DNA from: a bacterium
GTDB taxonomy: Bacteria > BMS3Abin14
Direction of reading: 5' to 3'
NCBI GenBank assembly: GCA_020350725.1
Contig: CP070719.1
Span: forward strand, 2,180,701-2,244,700
DNA length: 64,000 bases
A program made the position numbers and the translations under genes. Below, in pieces: positions 16,899 to 26,104 of the stretch. Positions within the stretch are counted from its first letter, which is position 1. Every line of letters starts with the position of its first letter. The notes below the pieces were generated by a model. It saw only the letters and a program-made list of their open reading frames with translations. It was not told the DNA's origin and searched no databases.

Positions 16899-19286
16899 AT
16901 GTCGAGGAAATTTCTTTCCCCCGATGAACTCAAAGGCATCGATGCCTGGTGGAGGGCGGCGAACTACCTCTCCGTTGGGCAGATATACCTGTACGACAAT
17001 CCCCTGCTCAGGGAACCCCTAAGCCCGGAGCACATCAAGCCCCGTCTCCTGGGCCATTGGGGGACGACGCCGGGGCTCAACTTCACATATGTCCACCTCA
17101 ACAGGGCCATCGTGGCCCGCGATCTCAACATGATCATGGTCGTCGGACCCGGTCACGGGGGCCCCGGAATAGTGGCCAACGTGTATCTCGAGGGCACCTA
17201 CTCAGAGGTCTATCCGGACATCTCCCGGGATTCGGAAGGCCTGAGAAAACTGTTTCGCCAGTTCTCCTTTCCCGGAGGCATCCCCAGCCATGTCGCTCCC
17301 GAGACCCCCGGGTCGATCCACGAGGGGGGAGAGCTCGGCTACTCCCTGTCCCACGCTTACGGGGCTGCCCTGGATAACCCCGACCTGATCGTCGCCTGCG
17401 TTGTGGGCGACGGCGAGGCAGAGACGGGGCCTCTGGCCGCCTCCTGGCATTCGAATAAATTCCTCAATCCCGTCAGCGACGGGGCGGTTCTGCCCATTCT
17501 CCATCTGAACGGATACAAGATCGCCAACCCCACACTTCTCGCCCGGATTCCGACCGAGGAGATCGAGAGCCTGTTCGTAGGATACGGATACCGTCCCTAC
17601 TTCGTTGAGGGTTCCGAGCCGGACGGGATGCACCAGCTGATGGCCGAGACAGTGGATGCCGTGGTCGCTCGCATTCAGGATATCCAGGAGAAAGCGCGGG
17701 CGGGAAGGCAATCGGGGCGGCCACGGTGGCCCATGATCATCCTGAGGACACCAAAGGGCTGGACGGGCCCCCGCGAGGTGGACGGGAGAAAAACCGAAGG
17801 ACACTGGCGATCACACCAGGTGCCCTTCGCCGATCTGCGGGATAACCCCGAGCACGTAGACCTCCTGGAAAAGTGGATGAGGAGCTATCGTCCCGAGGAG
17901 CTCTTCGACAAAACGGGACGGCTCCGGGCGGAGATCGCCCGGTTGGCGCCCGCCGGACAGAGGAGGATGGGAGCCAATCCCCACGCCAACGGTGGTATCC
18001 TGCTGAAGGATCTCAAGATGCCCGATTTCCGGCAGTACGGAGTCGATGTGCCCGCACCCGGTCAGGTGACCGCCGAGTCCACCCGCGTCCTGGGCCGGTT
18101 CCTTAGAGACGTGATGGCCCTGAACCGAGATCAGGTTAACTTCCGGGTATTCGGCCCCGACGAGACAGCTTCGAACCGCCTGAACTGCCTTTTCGAATCC
18201 ACCGACAGAACCTGGATGGAGAGCATCCTCCCCGATGATGAGAGCCTGTCGCCCGATGGCCGGGTCATGGAGATCCTCAGCGAACACGTCTGCCAGGGGT
18301 GGCTCGAGGGATATCTCCTGACCGGTCGGCACGGCTTCTTCTCGTGTTACGAGGCATTCATCCATATCGTCGACTCCATGTTCAATCAGCATGCCAAATG
18401 GCTCAAGGTCACCCAGGAGGAGATTCCATGGCGACGCCCCATAGCCTCTCTGAACTACCTCCTCACCTCCCATGTCTGGCGTCAGGACCACAACGGTTTC
18501 TCCCACCAGGACCCGGGATTCATCGACCACGTGGTCAACAAGAAAGCCGATGTCGTCAGGGTCTACTTCCCCCCGGACGCCAACTGTCTTCTGTCCGTTG
18601 CGGATCACTGCCTGAGAAGCAGGGATTACGTCAACGTCATCGTGGCCGGAAAGCAGCCTCAGGAGCAATGGCTCAGCATTGACGCCGCCATAAAACACTG
18701 CTCCGCGGGCATAGGGATATGGGGGTGGGCCAGCAGCGACAGGGGAGGTGAACCGGACGTCGTCATGGCCTGCTGCGGCGATGTCCCCACCCTGGAGACC
18801 CTGGCGGCGGTCGATCTCCTCAACGAACACCTGCCGGACCTGAGGGTCCGCGTCGTCAACGTCGTGGACCTGATGACCCTCCAGCCCCGGGAAGAGCATC
18901 CCCACGGCCTCACCGATCGCGACTTCGATACCCTTTTCACCGTCGACAGGCCCGTGGTCTTTGCCTACCACGGGTATCCCTGGCTCATTCACCGACTCAC
19001 CTACAGAAGAACCAACCACAGGAATCTGCACGTGAGAGGGTACAAGGAGGAGGGGACCACCACGACTCCCTTCGACATGACCGTGCTCAACGACCTCGAC
19101 CGGTTCGATCTGGTCATGGACGTTGTGGACAGGGTTCCCGGCCTCAGCTCCTCTGCGGCATACGTCAAGCAGGCCATGCGGGACAAACTCATAGAGCACG
19201 GCGAGTATATCCGCAGGCACGGCCAGGATATGCCCGAGATCAGGGCGTGGCGCTGGCCGGGGGAGCGAGTATGTTCCCTTCGGTAA
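16899..19286 (+). CDS. xfp: Xylulose-5-P/fructose-6-P phosphoketolase
   Basis: A 795-residue TPP enzyme that splits xylulose 5-phosphate (or fructose 6-phosphate) with phosphate into acetyl-phosphate and a shorter sugar phosphate. It starts with the family text [20 protein letters not shown], has [11 protein letters not shown], the TPP/Mg motif GDGEAETG (about residues 170-177), and the C-terminal domain with [14 protein letters not shown] 16899 with SD AAAAGGAG 8 nt upstream is chosen over in-frame starts back to 16794. A TATAAT at 16770-16775 could be its -10. No acetate kinase or phosphotransacetylase gene is adjacent. Confidence 0.95.
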   Translation: MSRKFLSPDELKGIDAWWRAANYLSVGQIYLYDNPLLREPLSPEHIKPRLLGHWGTTPGLNFTYVHLNRAIVARDLNMIMVVGPGHGGPGIVANVYLEGTYSEVYPDISRDSEGLRKLFRQFSFPGGIPSHVAPETPGSIHEGGELGYSLSHAYGAALDNPDLIVACVVGDGEAETGPLAASWHSNKFLNPVSDGAVLPILHLNGYKIANPTLLARIPTEEIESLFVGYGYRPYFVEGSEPDGMHQLMAETVDAVVARIQDIQEKARAGRQSGRPRWPMIILRTPKGWTGPREVDGRKTEGHWRSHQVPFADLRDNPEHVDLLEKWMRSYRPEELFDKTGRLRAEIARLAPAGQRRMGANPHANGGILLKDLKMPDFRQYGVDVPAPGQVTAESTRVLGRFLRDVMALNRDQVNFRVFGPDETASNRLNCLFESTDRTWMESILPDDESLSPDGRVMEILSEHVCQGWLEGYLLTGRHGFFSCYEAFIHIVDSMFNQHAKWLKVTQEEIPWRRPIASLNYLLTSHVWRQDHNGFSHQDPGFIDHVVNKKADVVRVYFPPDANCLLSVADHCLRSRDYVNVIVAGKQPQEQWLSIDAAIKHCSAGIGIWGWASSDRGGEPDVVMACCGDVPTLETLAAVDLLNEHLPDLRVRVVNVVDLMTLQPREEHPHGLTDRDFDTLFTVDRPVVFAYHGYPWLIHRLTYRRTNHRNLHVRGYKEEGTTTTPFDMTVLNDLDRFDLVMDVVDRVPGLSSSAAYVKQAMRDKLIEHGEYIRRHGQDMPEIRAWRWPGERVCSLR

Positions 19287-19333
19287 CGTTATTGATCTGC
19301 TCCGACGTCTGCTGCGACCCATGTTCTTTCCGG

Positions 19334-19894
19334 TTACCGGAACTGCACTATCCCCTCGATATAATGGATGTAAAGGCCGGGATTTCCCTCCTGGATGCCG
19401 GCATTGGACATGTGTTGAGCCCGGTAGTTGAGCACGAACCGCCGGTTGAAACGGTAACCAACGGACAGGTGGCTGGTGAAGTGGAACCGGCCACCCGGAT
19501 CGCTTGTGCCGAATTCGTCACGTGTCAAATAGGTTGCGCTTATACCGGTGCCCCATCGCACCTTTTCTCCCTTTTTCCCGAAGATGACGACGGGACCAAG
19601 CGTTAATACCCCACCCTTTTCCCCAGCGGCCCTCAGAGCGCCGCCTGTCAGGTCGAGGTGGGTGGCCGCCCACCAACCTGACCGCTATGACCGCATCCAG
19701 GGTAGAGGTAAGACAAGGACAATGTCGACCTGCTCGAACTCTTCGTTGTTTTTACCGTCGCTGAGGCCCACTCGGGCACCGATGCTGATCGGATCCCTCC
19801 CCGAGGCGGATGATCCATGGGATGGAAACAGAACACCGACGAACATCAGGAAAATGACCGCGATACGATAGGATATTCCCATTAATCTCATCAC
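19334..19894 (-). pseudogene. pagL: PagL-like lipid A 3-O-deacylase interrupted by one in-frame TAG
   Basis: Read through, the frame encodes 186 positions: signal peptide (about 1-31), beta-strands, and the C-terminal signature QHMSNAGI followed by NPGLYI, which carries the His-x-Ser pair of the PagL/acyloxyacyl-hydrolase fold. A single TAG at 19685-19687 (codon 70) splits it into a 69-residue N-terminal half and a C-terminal half in the same frame, with no indel. The protein text on both sides (LVLPLPW before, GWWAATHLDL after) joins naturally. TAG is a normal stop for other genes here, e.g. at 2910, so general recoding is unlikely. It is either a recent nonsense mutation, a sequencing error or a readthrough case. 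Expected function: removal of a lipid A acyl chain in the outer membrane. Confidence 0.78.
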
Positions 19895-19939
19895 CGCTCT
19901 CTCAGATCAGGTAATTGGCGGTGAAAAGATACCTGGTTC

Positions 19940-20659
19940 TCATGAACCGCCGAACACTTCCCTCAGGAGTTTCGACACCCGTGCCGCCGGGTCCTTGCGG
20001 ATCTTCCTCTCCTCCTCGCCCACCATGTGGAAGAGGCCCTCCAGGGCCCTGTTCGTCACGTAGTCCTCCAGGTCTACCGGTTCCTGATTTACAAATGGCA
20101 GGGATGTGTACCTGTCCACCAGTCGCTTGTAACTCTTTACCACTCCCGTCTGCCCCATCGATTCGGTGACGATCGGCCGGAAGAGAGCATGGAGCCCGTC
20201 GAAGGTCTTCTCCCGGAAGTACCCCGTCGCTGCCGTATCGTCTCCCCTCAGGATGTCGAAGGCGTCAACGATCGTCAGGTCCTTGATCGCCTGGTGGAAG
20301 ATACCGACGGCCTGAGGGGACGCCTTCTCAGCAGCCCGGTTCATGCTCAGGATGAATTCGTCCACATATGCGTCCATGCGGACCTTCCTCAGAAGCTTTT
20401 CGGCACCCTCCAGCTCATCGGGCACCGGGATGCGGATCTTGAGGTTCCCCAAATAGCCGTCCTCCCTGGAAACCGCCTGGACGGCATTATCCGTTCCGAT
20501 ATACAGCGCTTCCCTCAAGCCGGAGGCGACGGTCCTCTCGTCCTTGGTTCCCTCTGGCCGGGTGACCTCCTTGAGCAGGTCGTCGAGGAATCCCGGTCGC
20601 GCGGGCTGGGCGGAGGCCAGGACCATCAGGGTCGCCAGTAGCGGGACGAACTTTCTCAA
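19940..20659 (-). CDS. DUF4197 exported protein
   Basis: A 239-residue protein with a signal peptide (about residues 1-22) and the DUF4197 fold, beginning with the typical GLREALYIGTDNAV (about 47-60) and containing ILRGDDTAATGYFRE and NRALEGLF. Function of the family is unknown. SD AAGGAGGGTACC precedes ATG 20659. It lies just upstream of the broken pagL on the same strand, with 45 nt between them. Confidence 0.87.
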   Translation of the reverse strand: MRKFVPLLATLMVLASAQPARPGFLDDLLKEVTRPEGTKDERTVASGLREALYIGTDNAVQAVSREDGYLGNLKIRIPVPDELEGAEKLLRKVRMDAYVDEFILSMNRAAEKASPQAVGIFHQAIKDLTIVDAFDILRGDDTAATGYFREKTFDGLHALFRPIVTESMGQTGVVKSYKRLVDRYTSLPFVNQEPVDLEDYVTNRALEGLFHMVGEEERKIRKDPAARVSKLLREVFGGS

Positions 20660-20860
20660 GGTACCCTCCTTTTTACTCTGCGGACCTTTCTCCGGGGACC
20701 GTTTTCCGTCTTCGGGTCAGCAATTGGGCGCTGCTCATCACGGGGAAGAATCATACCACATCGCAGGCCTTCGGATCATCGCCGAAGGCACCCGAGTTTC
20801 TTAAAGGGTGGATCTGTCTCCAAATATGGTAATCTGTTCTGTGAAGGAGGTGCAGGGAGC

Positions 20861-21250
20861 ATGGCGGACGGAAAGGGCATCGGGTCGCTTGCGTTCCTGA
20901 CCCTGCTTTTACTGGTCCTTCTGACGGGCTGCCGTCATGAGGACCAGCAGGCGGGGCGTGCTTTGGGACCGGGAGGGGTGACCCGGGGAATGACCCGGGT
21001 GCAGGTCCAGGAGGCGATGCTGGATGAGGTTCGCCGACTGCAGATGGTGGGGCGGGTTAGAAATCCCTACAGTACGGAGCTCTACAGAACCCCTCAGGGG
21101 ACGATCTACGAGGTGATGTTCTATTACACCGGTTTGGAGGCGGGTGACAATCGGATCTCGGACGACGAACTGGTGCCGATCATCCTTCGGGACGGTGTTG
21201 TCGAGGGTTGGGGGTGGGACGAGTTGAGAAGCCTGGGAATCATCCCATGA
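20861..21250 (+). CDS. Small lipoprotein, DUF3192-like
   Basis: A 129-residue predicted lipoprotein: signal helix (8-21) ending in the lipobox LLTGC, then a short BamE/SmpA-like alpha-beta domain with GMTRVQVQEAM and a C-terminal LRDGVVEGWGWDEL, as seen in DUF3192 proteins. The ATG is preceded by AAGGAGG. Function is unknown; proteins of this fold usually act at the outer membrane. Confidence 0.7.
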   Translation: MADGKGIGSLAFLTLLLLVLLTGCRHEDQQAGRALGPGGVTRGMTRVQVQEAMLDEVRRLQMVGRVRNPYSTELYRTPQGTIYEVMFYYTGLEAGDNRISDDELVPIILRDGVVEGWGWDELRSLGIIP

Positions 21251-21408
21251 CAGCCGGCGGCTCGTTATCATATAATATCGACAGTAAATCAAGGGCGTTG
21301 AGTCAGTCCGTCGTTATCCCGTGTCGGGTGGAAGAGAGCCGTCTCACCCAAAGACCGGGGTATAAGGTCGAACCGTGACCGGTTTGAGTCCTCGCCAGGG
21401 GGGATCAC

Positions 21409-21702
21409 ATGAGAACAATTCTATGCGCACTGGTCCTGAGTCTTGCCGTTTTCAGCGTTGCTCTGGCCGAATCCATGACCTACGTTCTGCCGGTGCCGGG
21501 TGTCGTGTGAGGGAGCACAGCCGCGAGGGCCCGGCGGGCCGTCGGGGGACTGGAGGGGGTAACCGAGGTCAAGACGAGCATCCCCGATCACACATTGACG
21601 GTGACCTTCGATAGCGGGAGACTCGATCTGGAGAGGATCACCCGCGCCCTGAACGATGTGGGATATACCGTGGGGGAGGCGGAACTTCCGTCCAGGGATT
21701 AG
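21409..21702 (+). CDS. Candidate selenoprotein: periplasmic heavy-metal-associated (HMA) domain protein
   Basis: Reading TGA 21508-21510 as an amino acid gives a 97-residue protein: signal peptide (1-21), then an HMA/MerP-like domain. The canonical metal loop GMxCxxC appears as PGVV-U-GST: the TGA codon (residue 34) takes the place of the first cysteine, and the second is Thr37. Downstream the frame stays open with typical HMA text (LEGVTEVKTSI, TLTVTFD, ALNDVGYTV) to a TAG stop. The SD AGGGGGG fits ATG 21409. A hairpin immediately after the TGA matches bacterial SECIS geometry. The alternative is a pseudogene. A DUF2892 membrane protein follows at 21911. No sel genes are in the window. Confidence 0.72.
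21524..21544 (+). promoter_or_regulatory. Putative bacterial SECIS hairpin
   Basis: Stem GGCCC (21528-21532) with GGGCC (21536-21540), apical loop GGC (21533-21535), and a lower stem CGA (21524-21526) with TCG (21542-21544) around a G/G mismatch. The apical loop starts 23 nt after the TGA and has G as its first base, as required in the bacterial SECIS consensus recognised by SelB. Confidence 0.6.
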
Positions 21703-21905
21703 AGAAGGAATAGAGGAGCCAGGAGTCAGGAGACAGGGCAAACTGAAGGCTGGAGGACCAAGGAAGAAGCCAACTGTTCTTCCTTTATCATCCATCATAC
21801 TTTCTTCCACCTTCCTAAAACAGGATCCTGATCTTCGATCATCAAGCCGGCAGCTGAGATAACGGTGATCGGATCACTGGTCACAAATCACGAATCACGA
21901 GGTTA
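21703..21905. repeat. Heptad repeats between HMA and DUF2892 genes
   Basis: Heptads aggagcc, aggagtc, aggagac occur directly after the HMA stop (about 21714-21735), and tcacaaa/tcacgaa heptads occur at about 21878-21900, immediately before the DUF2892 gene. The latter match the aatcacg flavour at 4055-4240. Confidence 0.6.
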
Positions 21906-21910
21906 AAACC

Positions 21911-22144
21911 ATGAAACACAACATGGGAACGGTGGACAGGGTTTTGAGGGCAGCCGCGGCGGTCGTCCTGGGATATCTGATCCTCACCGGTAAAGTGGGC
22001 GGCCTTCTCGCTGCCGTCCTGGGACTCTTCGCCGTCATGCTCATCGGCACCAGTATCTTAGGATACTGTCCTCCCTATCAGCTCCTGGGGATCAGCACCT
22101 GCAGGTGCGACGAGCACGGCAAGGACACGTCCTCTGCCGCTTAA
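21911..22144 (+). CDS. DUF2892 (YgaP-type) small membrane protein
   Basis: A 77-residue protein with two TM helices (about 16-33 and 36-52) and the DUF2892 text MGTVDRVLRAAAA and GTSILGYCPPYQLLGIST. A cysteine-containing tail CRCDEH may bind metal or react with sulfur. DUF2892 is often joined to rhodanese or metal-handling proteins; here it follows the HMA selenoprotein candidate, which suggests a shared thiol or metal role (inference). Confidence 0.85.
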   Translation: MKHNMGTVDRVLRAAAAVVLGYLILTGKVGGLLAAVLGLFAVMLIGTSILGYCPPYQLLGISTCRCDEHGKDTSSAA

Positions 22145-22283
22145 TGTCCTGACAGTCTGACGCTTTCAGTACGATTCCCGGCCGGTGCCGTGCGTTCGGT
22201 GCCGGCCTTTGCCTGCCTTTCTGGCTCACCGGTTTCTTTCGGGGTGTCGCCGAGGGATTCGGTGAGAAACAGGGATCCGCGTC

Positions 22284-23126
22284 ATGAAATCCATCCTGCC
22301 CATAGTCCTGGTATGCTCCGCTTTGGCAGTCCTGGGTCTCCTGGTCCTGCAGATCTCCTACAGGTTCTTCACAGGGAGGGTCGTCGCTATGTGGTCCTCT
22401 GACCCGGGCAGGGCCTCGGAAAGGGACCGTTTTTCCCGGGCCCTGGTCCAGGGGCTGCCGGAGCCGGCGGTTCGTTTCTTCACCCATGCCGTACCGGAGG
22501 GTTCTCCTCTGTATTCCCGCGGGGTGTTCACGATCAGGGGCGCTGTCAGGGTCACCCCCAAGGCCCAATGGTCGGCCCTGAATGCCAGGGAGGTCCTCAA
22601 CCCGGGGCGTGGCTTCGTGTGGACTGCCCGTGTGGGGCGATTCCCCCTTGTCCTGAACGGAGCGGATTGCTATTTCCGTGGCAGAGGCATGGTCCGTTTC
22701 TCTCTCTTCGGCCTCCTGCCCGTCATCAGGCAGTCGGGTGCGGACGTTTCCCGTTCGTCCCTGGGCAGGCTGGCCCTGGAGTCCTTCCTTTGGGTGCCTA
22801 CGGTGTTCGTCGGCCGGGATGATATCGCCTGGGTTCAGACGGGAGAGGACAGCTTCGCCCTTCGCTGGGTCCAGGAGGGCGAGGACATACGGCTCCGCGT
22901 CCATGTCGATGGCGGGGGAGCGGTCGAAAGCCTGTGGCTTGACCGCTACGGCAACCAGACCGACGATGGTCGTTTCGATTATATCCCCTTCGGGGTGCGG
23001 GTCCATGAGGAGGGCTTTCTGGGCGGCATGAGGATCCCGGTCCGTCTTTCAGCGGGATGGTGGTTCGGGACGGAGCGGTATTTCGAGAGCGTTCGTATCG
23101 AAGTCAGGAACGCCGAATTCCGCTAG
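22284..23126 (+). CDS. DUF6544-family membrane-anchored protein
   Basis: A 280-residue protein with one N-terminal TM helix (about 5-27) and a large beta-rich domain. Text such as PEPAVRFFTHAVPEGSPL, WSALNARE, PRF-like RGFVWTARVG and a C-terminal IPVRLSAGWWFGT is that of the DUF6544 group. Function is unknown. It is convergent with the Fe-S oxidoreductase gene. Confidence 0.7.
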   Translation: MKSILPIVLVCSALAVLGLLVLQISYRFFTGRVVAMWSSDPGRASERDRFSRALVQGLPEPAVRFFTHAVPEGSPLYSRGVFTIRGAVRVTPKAQWSALNAREVLNPGRGFVWTARVGRFPLVLNGADCYFRGRGMVRFSLFGLLPVIRQSGADVSRSSLGRLALESFLWVPTVFVGRDDIAWVQTGEDSFALRWVQEGEDIRLRVHVDGGGAVESLWLDRYGNQTDDGRFDYIPFGVRVHEEGFLGGMRIPVRLSAGWWFGTERYFESVRIEVRNAEFR

Positions 23127-23296
23127 AACCCCTTCGGCCGGGAGATCAGGAGACAGGAGACAGCACAGACGATGGCCGGAGGCGGGAGTGGAAGAGAAGG
23201 GGCAAGGGCTCTTTGCGCTGGTCGGTGCTTCTTTTTTCGGGTTTTCTCCCGACGCCTGGGTCCTGACTTCCGAATAACCTTTGGATCCCAGATCCT

Positions 23297-24316
23297 TTAG
23301 ATCTTCCCCTTCGCCAGCATCAGCCTGTTGGCCCACTTCTTCGCCGAGGATACGGCCCTTGCCCTCGGTTTGGCCCCCGTGATCAGGTCGAGGATGTGGT
23401 AGGTCTCCCTGTCTCGTTTCAGAAATGTGTTCACACAGCCCATGCAGGCGGTGACGATGCTGGCTCCATAGGCCTCCATTGTCACCCTCTCGGCGAACCT
23501 GGCGGCGAGCTCAGGATCCTGGGAACCGAGGCTTCCTCCCAGTCCGCAGCAGGCGGGTATCCTCTGATCGTCCACCTCCTCCACGGCGTTTGCAAGGATG
23601 GCTCTTGCCCGCTCCCGGATACCGTCCACATGGTAGAAAGGGCAGGGGTAGTGAAGATACAGGTCGTTTTCCGGAACCTTTTTCAGGAGGTCCTGGGGAA
23701 GGACCTCGAGAACATATTCGACCCGGACCCCAATTGGATAGAGGTCGAAGACCTTTCTGCAGTTGGCGCATCCGACGATGATCCGTTCAATACGGTACCC
23801 TCGGACCCGGTCCCTGATCCTGCTGACCGCCTCCCTGACCGGGACCGTGTCCCCCATCTGGAACAGGGGGTCGAAACAGCAGTCGAGGATCAGGCCGATG
23901 TCTTCACCGAGGGCCTCCGAGAGGATCCCCCGGGTGAGGGTGACCGCCTCCGGGCTCGTGCCGGCCAGGGAGCAGCCTGGCCAGAAGGCTGTCCTCGTCC
24001 CGTCGTAACGGACGAAAGGGGAGCGGTGTCCCCTCTCGGCGAAGCTCCTGGCTCCTTTGAGGGCTTCGGCTGCCTTCACGGGAACCCTTCCCTCGCGGAT
24101 AAGCCGCTCCTTGGTGGCGAACAGGGCACGGGAGGGGGAAAGATCGAGGGGGCACCTTCGGTCGCATCCCGTGCAGTTGGTGCACAGGAAGGACAGCTGG
24201 GGCCGGTTGGCGATGATGTCGCTGGGCTCGCCGTGCTTCTCGAGGAAGGGGCAGACCGTGGAGCATTGATCGCAGGCGGAGCACTGGTCGAGGAACTGTT
24301 CGACGGGATCGGACAT
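23297..24316 (-). CDS. (Fe-S)-binding CCG-domain oxidoreductase, HdrB/GlpC/GlcF-like
   Basis: A 339-residue soluble protein with two 4Fe-4S motifs at the N-terminus (CSACDQCSTVCP about 12-23 and CTNCTGCDRRCP about 45-56) and two CCG-type cysteine clusters. The first CCG region is WPGCSLAG...DCCFDPLF; the second is HYPCPFYH...PACCGLGG. Such proteins transfer electrons in heterodisulfide-reductase, glycolate or lactate oxidation systems. No flavoprotein partner is adjacent, so the donor and acceptor are unknown. It appears monocistronic. Confidence 0.82.
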   Translation of the reverse strand: MSDPVEQFLDQCSACDQCSTVCPFLEKHGEPSDIIANRPQLSFLCTNCTGCDRRCPLDLSPSRALFATKERLIREGRVPVKAAEALKGARSFAERGHRSPFVRYDGTRTAFWPGCSLAGTSPEAVTLTRGILSEALGEDIGLILDCCFDPLFQMGDTVPVREAVSRIRDRVRGYRIERIIVGCANCRKVFDLYPIGVRVEYVLEVLPQDLLKKVPENDLYLHYPCPFYHVDGIRERARAILANAVEEVDDQRIPACCGLGGSLGSQDPELAARFAERVTMEAYGASIVTACMGCVNTFLKRDRETYHILDLITGAKPRARAVSSAKKWANRLMLAKGKI

Positions 24317-24386
24317 GGAGCGAAGTTATCAGATACAGGAGCCAGAAGCCAGAGGACAGGAGAAGGGGAGATCGGAAAAGAGAGAT

Positions 24387-24461
24387 TGGAGCATTAGAGG
24401 TTGCATATTGGATGTTCGAGAGCAAGAGGCCCGCCCACTGTTCCAACGGCCCGATGCTCTA
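24387..24461. repeat. 75-bp palindromic element, copy A
   Basis: Arms TGGAGCAT (24387-24394) and ATGCTCTA (24454-24461) bound an element whose core ATTGGATGTTCGAGA and CTGTTCCAACGGCCC is shared with copy B at 25559. The whole unit is about 76% identical over 84 bp and exactly the same length. It lies at the 3' end of the release-factor-like gene. Confidence 0.75.
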
Positions 24462-24466
24462 TTGCT

Positions 24467-24805
24467 CTAATGATCCACTTTCCCCCTCAACCTCTTTACC
24501 TCTCCTCTCTTCCTCTTCCCGGCCACTTCCCGCTCCCTGACCCCCTTGGATTTTCTGGTCGGGATCCTTTTTTTTCGCCTCCTTCGCCTCTCCCTCTCCT
24601 CCAGCTTTCCCGCCAAGCGCCCGAGGGCATCCTGTAGGTTGCGGTGCTGGGAGCGGTGAGACTGGCCGACGACGATGATGCCGGTGGGCAGATGCTTAAG
24701 GCGCACGGCGGATTCGGTGACGTTCCGGTGTTGGCCGCCGGGCCCCGAGGAACGGAAGGTCTTGATCTCGCACTGCATTTTCAGCTGATCGAGGTCGGTG
24801 GTCAT
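24467..24805 (-). CDS. Peptide chain release factor-like (GGQ) protein
   Basis: A 112-residue protein with the catalytic release-factor loop [10 protein letters not shown] (about 19-28), followed by [12 protein letters not shown] and a very basic C-terminal tail (about 70-112, R/K-rich). This is the ArfB-type architecture: a peptidyl-hydrolase domain without codon-recognition domains plus a basic tail that reaches into the mRNA channel, used to rescue stalled ribosomes. The last residues run into repeat sequence, and the stop lies 6 nt from the 75-bp palindrome. Whether it truly rescues ribosomes is inferred. Confidence 0.85.
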   Translation of the reverse strand: MTTDLDQLKMQCEIKTFRSSGPGGQHRNVTESAVRLKHLPTGIIVVGQSHRSQHRNLQDALGRLAGKLEERERRRRRKKRIPTRKSKGVREREVAGKRKRGEVKRLRGKVDH

Positions 24806-24969
24806 GGGGCAAGGATACAGGAGACCGAGGAGTGGATATAGTGCAAATATTGAACTGCAGAGGACAGGAAGGTCATCCGGAGAGAGGCGGCATATTGACG
24901 CCTGGAAACCGGACCCTGGAATTCAGGGTTAGTCCTTGTGTGCTCTGTGGTCCAGGTTTGAATAGCCCG

Positions 24970-24997
24970 TTGACATTTATGCCTGGACCATTATATT
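24970..24997 (+). promoter_or_regulatory. Sigma-70-type promoter of the rhodanese gene
   Basis: A perfect -35 TTGACA (24970-24975) and a -10 TATATT (24992-24997) with 16-bp spacing lie about 50 bp before the rhodanese start. Two TATAAT hexamers follow at 25002 and 25013 in an AT-rich tract unlike the surrounding GC-rich DNA. Confidence 0.6.
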
Positions 24998-25048
24998 AGA
25001 CTATAATGTTTCTATAATTTAACTGGGTACTACAGGAGTTCAAAGCCC

Positions 25049-25498
25049 ATGAAAAAAATCCTTCTTTTCCTCCTGCCCCTTGTCATTCTGGCTGTTTTTA
25101 TCGGCTACTCCTTCGTCTCGTCCTCAGCGGAGACGGCCGGGGTGCAGTACGTCGATGCCGAGACATTCAGGGGATGGCTGATGAACCGGAGCGCCATCGT
25201 GGTGGACGTTCAGACCTATGACGGTTACATGAAGAGCCACTTCCCGGGCTCCATACCCACCCACGCCTACCCTGTTAATTCACCTTCACAGATAAAACGG
25301 GTGGAGTCCATCGTCCCCATTCTAATGCAGTCTGGTAAACCAGTTGTCCTGGTCTGCTTCGGCGGCATCACCGGCGCTCCCAACGCCCGGGGGGTCCTGG
25401 TCTCCAAGGGCGTGCCCGGCAAACGCCTTTATGTGCTCAGGGGCGGCTCCTGGGGGTTCCCCTGGAAAGAGATGATGGTTGCGGGGGGAGGCGGATAG
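25049..25498 (+). CDS. Exported rhodanese-like protein
   Basis: A 149-residue protein with a signal peptide or N-terminal anchor (1-26) and one rhodanese domain. VVDVQTYDGYMKSHFPGSI (about 51-69) is the usual first half, and VVLVCFGGITGAPNARGV provides the active-site cysteine. The loop after Cys is longer and less regular than the CxxGxR form, so classical thiosulfate sulfurtransferase activity is uncertain. SD AGGAG sits 10 nt before ATG; a good promoter precedes it. Confidence 0.85.
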   Translation: MKKILLFLLPLVILAVFIGYSFVSSSAETAGVQYVDAETFRGWLMNRSAIVVDVQTYDGYMKSHFPGSIPTHAYPVNSPSQIKRVESIVPILMQSGKPVVLVCFGGITGAPNARGVLVSKGVPGKRLYVLRGGSWGFPWKEMMVAGGGG

Positions 25499-25558
25499 GA
25501 TGGGAGGATCGGATGGTTTAATGCATTAATACATTGGACCATTAGAGCACTGGAAAAC

Positions 25559-25633
25559 TGGAGCATTAGATATTAGAGATTGGATGTTCGAGAATAAAAA
25601 GCCCGTCTGCTGTTCCAACGGCCCAATGCTCCA
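25559..25633. repeat. 75-bp palindromic element, copy B
   Basis: Perfect arms TGGAGCAT (25559-25566) and ATGCTCCA (25626-25633) with inner TTGGA/TCCAA complementarity; it shares its core with copy A. It sits between the convergent rhodanese and PGPGW genes, with heptad repeats (attagag, gttagaa, attaggg) continuing into the 3' end of the PGPGW gene. Confidence 0.75.
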
Positions 25634-25651
25634 ATCCCTAATTTCTAACCT

Positions 25652-26104
25652 CTAATTCTCCCCTCTCTCTTTTCTCTCCGGCATCAACAGCTCCTCTCTT
25701 CCCGCCCTCTTTCGGATCCAGTTCAAGGAGTTGAAAACAGCTGACCGGCGCACGAGGAAGAGCTGCAGTCTCCGCTTGCCCGGAAATTCCAGCAGGCTGA
25801 TGCCGATGAGAACGGTCAAAAGGCCCTGGCCGGGAAGGACAAGCATCATGAGGCCCGCCAGAAGAAAGACCAGCCCCAGCAGGCTCTTCATGACCCGAAT
25901 CAGGATGCGAAGAAAGGGATGGCGGCCCCTCCACGACTCGTCGGCGGGTCGGTCGGAGGCGAAATAGTCGGGACTCATGCGGGCGACCGCGATCACGATA
26001 ACGACGACGTAGACGATGGCGGAGAGCAGGCCTGTTACAAGAAGCCACCCCATGACGGCCGGATGATCCAGGAACCAACCGATAGAGTAGAGGAGATCCT
26101 TCAT
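25652..26104 (-). CDS. PGPGW-family transmembrane protein
   Basis: A 150-residue membrane protein with two hydrophobic regions (about 18-42 and 70-105). The second contains LVLPGQGLLTVLIGISLLEFPGKRR split by a turn, the signature of the PGPGW transmembrane family (function unknown). The C-terminal end (MPERKERGEN) is encoded by purine-rich repeat DNA, so the natural stop may have been moved by repeat expansion. Confidence 0.8.
   Translation of the reverse strand: MKDLLYSIGWFLDHPAVMGWLLVTGLLSAIVYVVVIVIAVARMSPDYFASDRPADESWRGRHPFLRILIRVMKSLLGLVFLLAGLMMLVLPGQGLLTVLIGISLLEFPGKRRLQLFLVRRSAVFNSLNWIRKRAGREELLMPERKERGEN

Noticed and set aside
19685..19687. Pyrrolysine at the amber codon of pagL
   Set aside because: TAG ends other genes in the window, PagL enzymes have no known pyrrolysine role, and no pyl genes are visible.
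21375..21614. 79-codon plus-strand frame overlapping the HMA gene
   Set aside because: Its protein has no domain pattern, whereas the alternate frame reads as signal peptide plus HMA domain through the TGA codon.
24387..25640. CRISPR-like repeat-spacer array
   Set aside because: Only two 75-bp palindromic copies with genes between them; no regular short repeats and no cas genes.
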